Shown in pieces: positions 7,573-10,344 of a stretch of DNA of 10,344 bases; the stretch's first letter is position 1; each line of letters opens with the position of its first letter. The notes beneath the pieces were generated by a model. It was not told the origin of the DNA. It saw nothing but the letters and a program-made list of their open reading frames with translations, and did not search any database. The DNA is taken from NCBI GenBank assembly GCA_963933885.1, contig CAWVWF010000125.1, positions 1 through 10,344 of the forward strand. Reading direction: 5' to 3'. This stretch comes from CAWVWF01 sp963933885 (lineage in GTDB: Bacteria; Bacteroidota; Bacteroidia; Flavobacteriales_C; GCA-002722245). The translations under genes were made by a program, and so were the position numbers.

Positions 7573-8171
7573 TGAAGGCTGTAATCGTTTTTGTGAAAAA
7601 TCCTGAATTAGGAAAAGTTAAAACTAGATTAGCTAAATCTATTGGAGATGAAGGTGCGCTTAAAGTGTATAAATTCTTATTGAAATTTACTGAAGATCTT
7701 ATAAGAAATTCCAGAGCAGAACAGTTATTCTTATATCATCATGAAGAGATTATTGAGGCTAATAAATGGGATGTTTTAAATTGTGAAAATAGAATGCAAT
7801 CAAAAGGCGATTTAGGTGATAAGATGCAAAGTGCTTTTGAATACGTATTTTCAAAAGGATTTAATCATGTTGTTATTTTAGGATCAGATTGCTTGGAGAT
7901 AACTCCTGAAATATTAAACAATAGCTTTCTTGAATTAGAGAAATCTGATTCTGTTATAGGCCCTGCTAAAGACGGGGGTTATTATTTACTTGGATTAAAT
8001 AAGATGATTCCAGAAATCTTTAATGATATGCCCTGGAGTAGATCTAGTTTATTTGAGGAAACGCTTAAGGGAATTGAATCAAAAAAATTAAATTACAAAC
8101 TATTACCAATCTTATCAGATGTAGATTACTTACAGGATTTAGAAGGAAAATTGGATTGGAAAGAATTATAA
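7572..8171 (+). CDS. TIGR04282-type arsenosugar glycosyltransferase (DUF2064)
   Basis: This is a 199-residue protein with a GT-A nucleotidyl/glycosyltransferase-like fold. The family motifs appear in order: KNPELGKVKTRLA (9-21), a nucleotide-binding-like loop; QSKGDLGDKM (76-85); VILGSDCLEI (101-110), with the Asp expected to bind metal; GPAKDGGYYLLGL (130-142); MPWSRSSLFEETL (153-165); and LSDVDYLQDL (181-190). Members are named arsenosugar glycosyltransferases because they recur beside arsS and arsM. They may act on the sugar part after removal of adenine, but direct biochemical proof is thin. I chose the ATG at 7572, which shares its first base with the arsS stop (TAATG), rather than a TTG at 7518 inside arsS. 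The start at VIVFVKNP fits the family's usual N-terminus. No membrane segment is seen. Confidence 0.9.
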   Translation: MKAVIVFVKNPELGKVKTRLAKSIGDEGALKVYKFLLKFTEDLIRNSRAEQLFLYHHEEIIEANKWDVLNCENRMQSKGDLGDKMQSAFEYVFSKGFNHVVILGSDCLEITPEILNNSFLELEKSDSVIGPAKDGGYYLLGLNKMIPEIFNDMPWSRSSLFEETLKGIESKKLNYKLLPILSDVDYLQDLEGKLDWKEL

Positions 8172-8181
8172 TAACTTGATT

Positions 8182-9150
8182 ATGAAAACGTACTTAGAGA
8201 CAACTAAAAATGTATATAAAGAAGCTGCCATTACTCCTGATGTAGGGCTGTGTTGTACTACAACTCCAGTTTGGCAACTTCCTGAGTTAAGTGTGCCTTC
8301 AAAAATGCTGGCCATGAATTATGGTTGCGGAAGTACTGTGAATCCCCGTGATCTTGTTAATGATCCAACAATCTTATATGTTGGTGTAGGTGGTGGAATG
8401 GAATTACTTCAATTCTCATATTTTAGTAGAAGAAAAGGCGCAGTAATAGGGTTGGATGTTGTTGATGAGATGATTGATGTTTGCAAAGAAAACATGAATG
8501 AAGCTGAGGCACAAAACAGTTGGTTTAATAAAGATTTTGTTGAAGTTAGAAAAGGGGATGCGTTGAGTTTACCAGTAGATGATAACTCAATTGACGTAGC
8601 TGCTCAAAATTGTCTCTTCAATATTTTCTCACATGAAGATTTAAAGAAAGCATTAAAAGAAATGTATAGGGTATTAAAACCAAATGGTAGACTTGTTTTA
8701 AGTGATCCTGTTGCTGAAAAAATGCCGGAGAATTTAAAGTTGGATGAAACATTAAGAGCACTTTGTTTATCGGGGTCATTACCTTTAAAGGATTATATTG
8801 ATATGATTACTGAAGTTGGATTTGGAACCGTTGAAATTAGAGCTAAACGGCCCTATAGAGTTCTTTCTCCGGGACAGTATGATACTGATGAGTTGATTTT
8901 TATTGAGAGTGTAGAGGTTTGTGCAATTAAAGATCCTATGCCTGAGGATGGTCCTTGCGTATTTACAGGAAGGGCAGCAATCTATTATGGAGAGGAGGAC
9001 TTTTTCGATGATAAAAAGGGGCATACGTTACTTAAAAATCAGCCGATTGCAGTTTGTGATAAGACGAGTGAGGATTTGGTTAAGCTTGGGAGGAATGATA
9101 TTTATATTTCAGAATCAACTTATTTCTATGATGGAGGAGGGTGTTGTTAA
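8182..9150 (+). CDS. arsM: Arsenite S-adenosylmethionine methyltransferase ArsM
   Basis: The 322-residue cytosolic enzyme methylates trivalent arsenic using SAM. It fits the arsenosugar-type ArsM group by its opening (MKTYLETTKNVYKEA), the MNYGCGSTVNPRDL segment (45-58), the SAM-binding loop YVGVGGGMELLQF (66-78), the acidic strand end GLDVVDEM (90-97), AAQNCLFNIF (140-149) and the DPMPEDGPC region (251-259). Cysteines likely to bind arsenic include Cys49, Cys144 and Cys195; there are also a Cys24-Cys25 pair (VGLCC) and a C-terminal GGGCC ending. I took ATG 8182 rather than a TTG two codons upstream, because MKTYLETT is the family's usual start. The gene lies 10 bases after the glycosyltransferase gene and is the last of the operon. 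Its stop faces the convergent SUMF1-like gene with only 9 bases between, and no terminator hairpin is visible there. Confidence 0.95.
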   Translation: MKTYLETTKNVYKEAAITPDVGLCCTTTPVWQLPELSVPSKMLAMNYGCGSTVNPRDLVNDPTILYVGVGGGMELLQFSYFSRRKGAVIGLDVVDEMIDVCKENMNEAEAQNSWFNKDFVEVRKGDALSLPVDDNSIDVAAQNCLFNIFSHEDLKKALKEMYRVLKPNGRLVLSDPVAEKMPENLKLDETLRALCLSGSLPLKDYIDMITEVGFGTVEIRAKRPYRVLSPGQYDTDELIFIESVEVCAIKDPMPEDGPCVFTGRAAIYYGEEDFFDDKKGHTLLKNQPIAVCDKTSEDLVKLGRNDIYISESTYFYDGGGCC

Positions 9151-9159
9151 CCATTCTTT

Positions 9160-10344
9160 TTACCATTTAACCTTATGTCCTTTTCGTACAGGAGCTCCAT
9201 TGTATGGAAGGATGCATCTAAATCCAATTTCATTAGAGAAACTACCATCAGGTAATGAATCTCTTTTTGAACTAGGGTGTGAATACGAGCCTCCAATTAC
9301 GAGCCTATTTATAGCAATGTTTGCTGGGGTATATGCCACAGGTATTGGGTTTCCATTATTATCTATACCAACATACCTATACGACATGTAGCCTAGGGAG
9401 TCTTTTTCAAATTCGTATCCTTCAGCATCGAATTGTTTTACTTTTTTTGTTTTAAAACTTCCTTTTTCCATAATATTTAACCAGTTATCGTCATTGTAAA
9501 ATTTGGAATATGTGTCTAGTAGAATTTCTTTTACTCCACCTTCCATATTTATTACTCCATTGGAATTTGAAGAGTAATTCATAATCGAAATGTATCCTGA
9601 ATCAGGTTTAAGGATTGTTGCTTTTGATTTTTCGAGAAACTCTAAATCAAAAAAGTATTGTTTTAAGTTAATACCTAACGATTGACTATCAAATTCAAGA
9701 TCTCTATGTAAGTTGAATTGAACTTGCCAGGGTTTTAAAAAATATCCTTTCCCAAAATTCAGTCTTTTTGAATGTAATGTAGTTTCTCTTTTGAGTTTAG
9801 TGTTTTTAAATTTATGCTTGTTTGCATATTTCCATTCTGCTTCTGTGGGTAATCTATATCCCATGAAAAAAGTTCCATCTCCTAATAATACTCTATCGTT
9901 ATATGTACGGCTGCATATATCAGGGTCTGAAACTTCATAGTTGTATTGACCATTTAAATACGATTCCGTATTGAAATGTGCCTCATTTACTTGGTTGATG
10001 TTAAATTGTAGATAATTGGTTTTAATTAATATGGCCTCGTTTAGTCGGTCGGTTTTCCATGCCAGATATCTTTGTATTTGTTTGAAATCTAAGTTGACAA
10101 CTGGATAGTATGCGTATAACGGGTTGCTGAAGTATGCTGTGAAATATGGATCCGAACTAGTGTTTATTTTGTCTTCATTTTTATTATGCGGTATAGCTTC
10201 TTTAACTATATTAGGATAATCTGCTCCGTAAACACCATTGAGCCAGTATAGGTAAGTAATGTAATTTATATTTGGTTCTTCACCGACAGAAAGCTGAATT
10301 CAACTCATAAATGCAACTCCTGAGTTAAATAATAATTTTTCCAT
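9160..10344 (-). pseudogene. SUMF1/FGE-like protein gene broken by in-frame TGA
   Basis: On the minus strand one frame runs from the window end to the TAA at 9160-9162, interrupted only by TGA at 10300-10302. Before the stop it reads MEKLLFNSGVAFMS; after it come IQLSVGEEPNINYITYLYWL, YPVVNLDFKQIQRYLAWKTDRLNE, GDGTFFMGYRLPTEAEWKYA, NMEGGVKE, VIGGSYSHPS and finally NEIGFRCILP. These are the landmarks of the SUMF1/formylglycine-generating-enzyme fold also used by GldJ and GldK, in correct order. Bases 9862-10299 contain no GTG or TTG and only the ATG at 9862-9864, which lies mid-domain and so is not a true start. Paired catalytic cysteines of true FGE are absent after GGSY, so a non-catalytic role, as in gliding/type IX secretion lipoproteins, is more likely than sulfatase activation. 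The ATG at the very end of the window may be internal, since no signal peptide follows it. The break could be a real nonsense mutation or a sequence error (for example AGA or TGG read as TGA). Confidence 0.65.

Noticed and set aside
8785..9024. 79-codon open frame on the minus strand
   Set aside because: It is entirely antisense within arsM, with no start signal or motif.
8921..9391. 156-codon open frame on the plus strand bridging arsM and the SUMF1-like gene
   Set aside because: It is out of frame with the end of arsM and antisense to the SUMF1-like frame, both of which carry clear family motifs. It has no recognisable protein features.
9160..9864. A 234-residue stand-alone protein starting at 9864
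   Set aside because: That ATG falls in the middle of the SUMF1 domain. Homologous-looking sequence continues upstream in the same frame for another 145 codons to the TGA.
10300..10302. TGA read as selenocysteine or tryptophan
   Set aside because: The genes ending at 3038, 5350 and 6525 use TGA as a stop. The position is not a known Sec site of the family, and no stable hairpin was evident just after it.

Overview
The window looks like an accessory-rich chromosomal stretch from a member of the Bacteroidota, probably the Flavobacteriales side. The basis is strong AT bias in coding and non-coding DNA, almost no clear Shine-Dalgarno sequences, Rcp1-like single-domain response regulators, a Bacteroidota-style arsenosugar gene set, and a protein of the SUMF1/GldK/GldJ-like fold. 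The genus cannot be told from the sequence alone.

Layout: (1) At the left edge, on the minus strand, is a complete acetyl-CoA acetyltransferase (thiolase II) gene with an intrinsic terminator just beyond it. (2) A 69-base divergent spacer leads to a plus-strand EamA/DMT-type ten-helix transporter. (3) Bases 2221-5718 hold a tightly packed signalling cluster: two single-domain receiver proteins, a large hybrid kinase (REC-PAS-HisKA-HATPase-REC-Hpt) and a fourth stand-alone receiver. The last three genes are joined by start/stop overlaps. There are five receiver domains and no DNA-binding output domain. (4) After 63 bases come four same-strand genes at 5782-9150: a secreted DUF547 protein, the radical SAM enzyme ArsS, a TIGR04282-type glycosyltransferase and the arsenite methyltransferase ArsM. 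This is a compact arsenosugar biosynthesis operon. (5) At the right edge, convergent with arsM and only 9 bases away, is a minus-strand SUMF1/formylglycine-generating-enzyme-like gene. It reads through to the window end in one frame but is broken by an in-frame TGA at 10300-10302, and it has no ATG, GTG or TTG for 145 codons after that stop.

How the genes fit together: ArsM should methylate arsenite with S-adenosylmethionine. ArsS should transfer the 5'-deoxyadenosyl group of SAM to the methylated arsenic. The glycosyltransferase-like protein is a family regularly found with these two and presumably acts later on the nucleoside product. DUF547 proteins are frequent partners of unknown role. 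The signalling cluster has the parts of a His-Asp-His-Asp phosphorelay, with stand-alone receivers as phosphate acceptors. Its same-strand position directly upstream of the arsenosugar genes may be coincidence. No tRNA, rRNA, CRISPR array, insertion sequence or attachment site was seen, and no stretch over 300 bases lacks a gene once the broken right-hand gene is counted.
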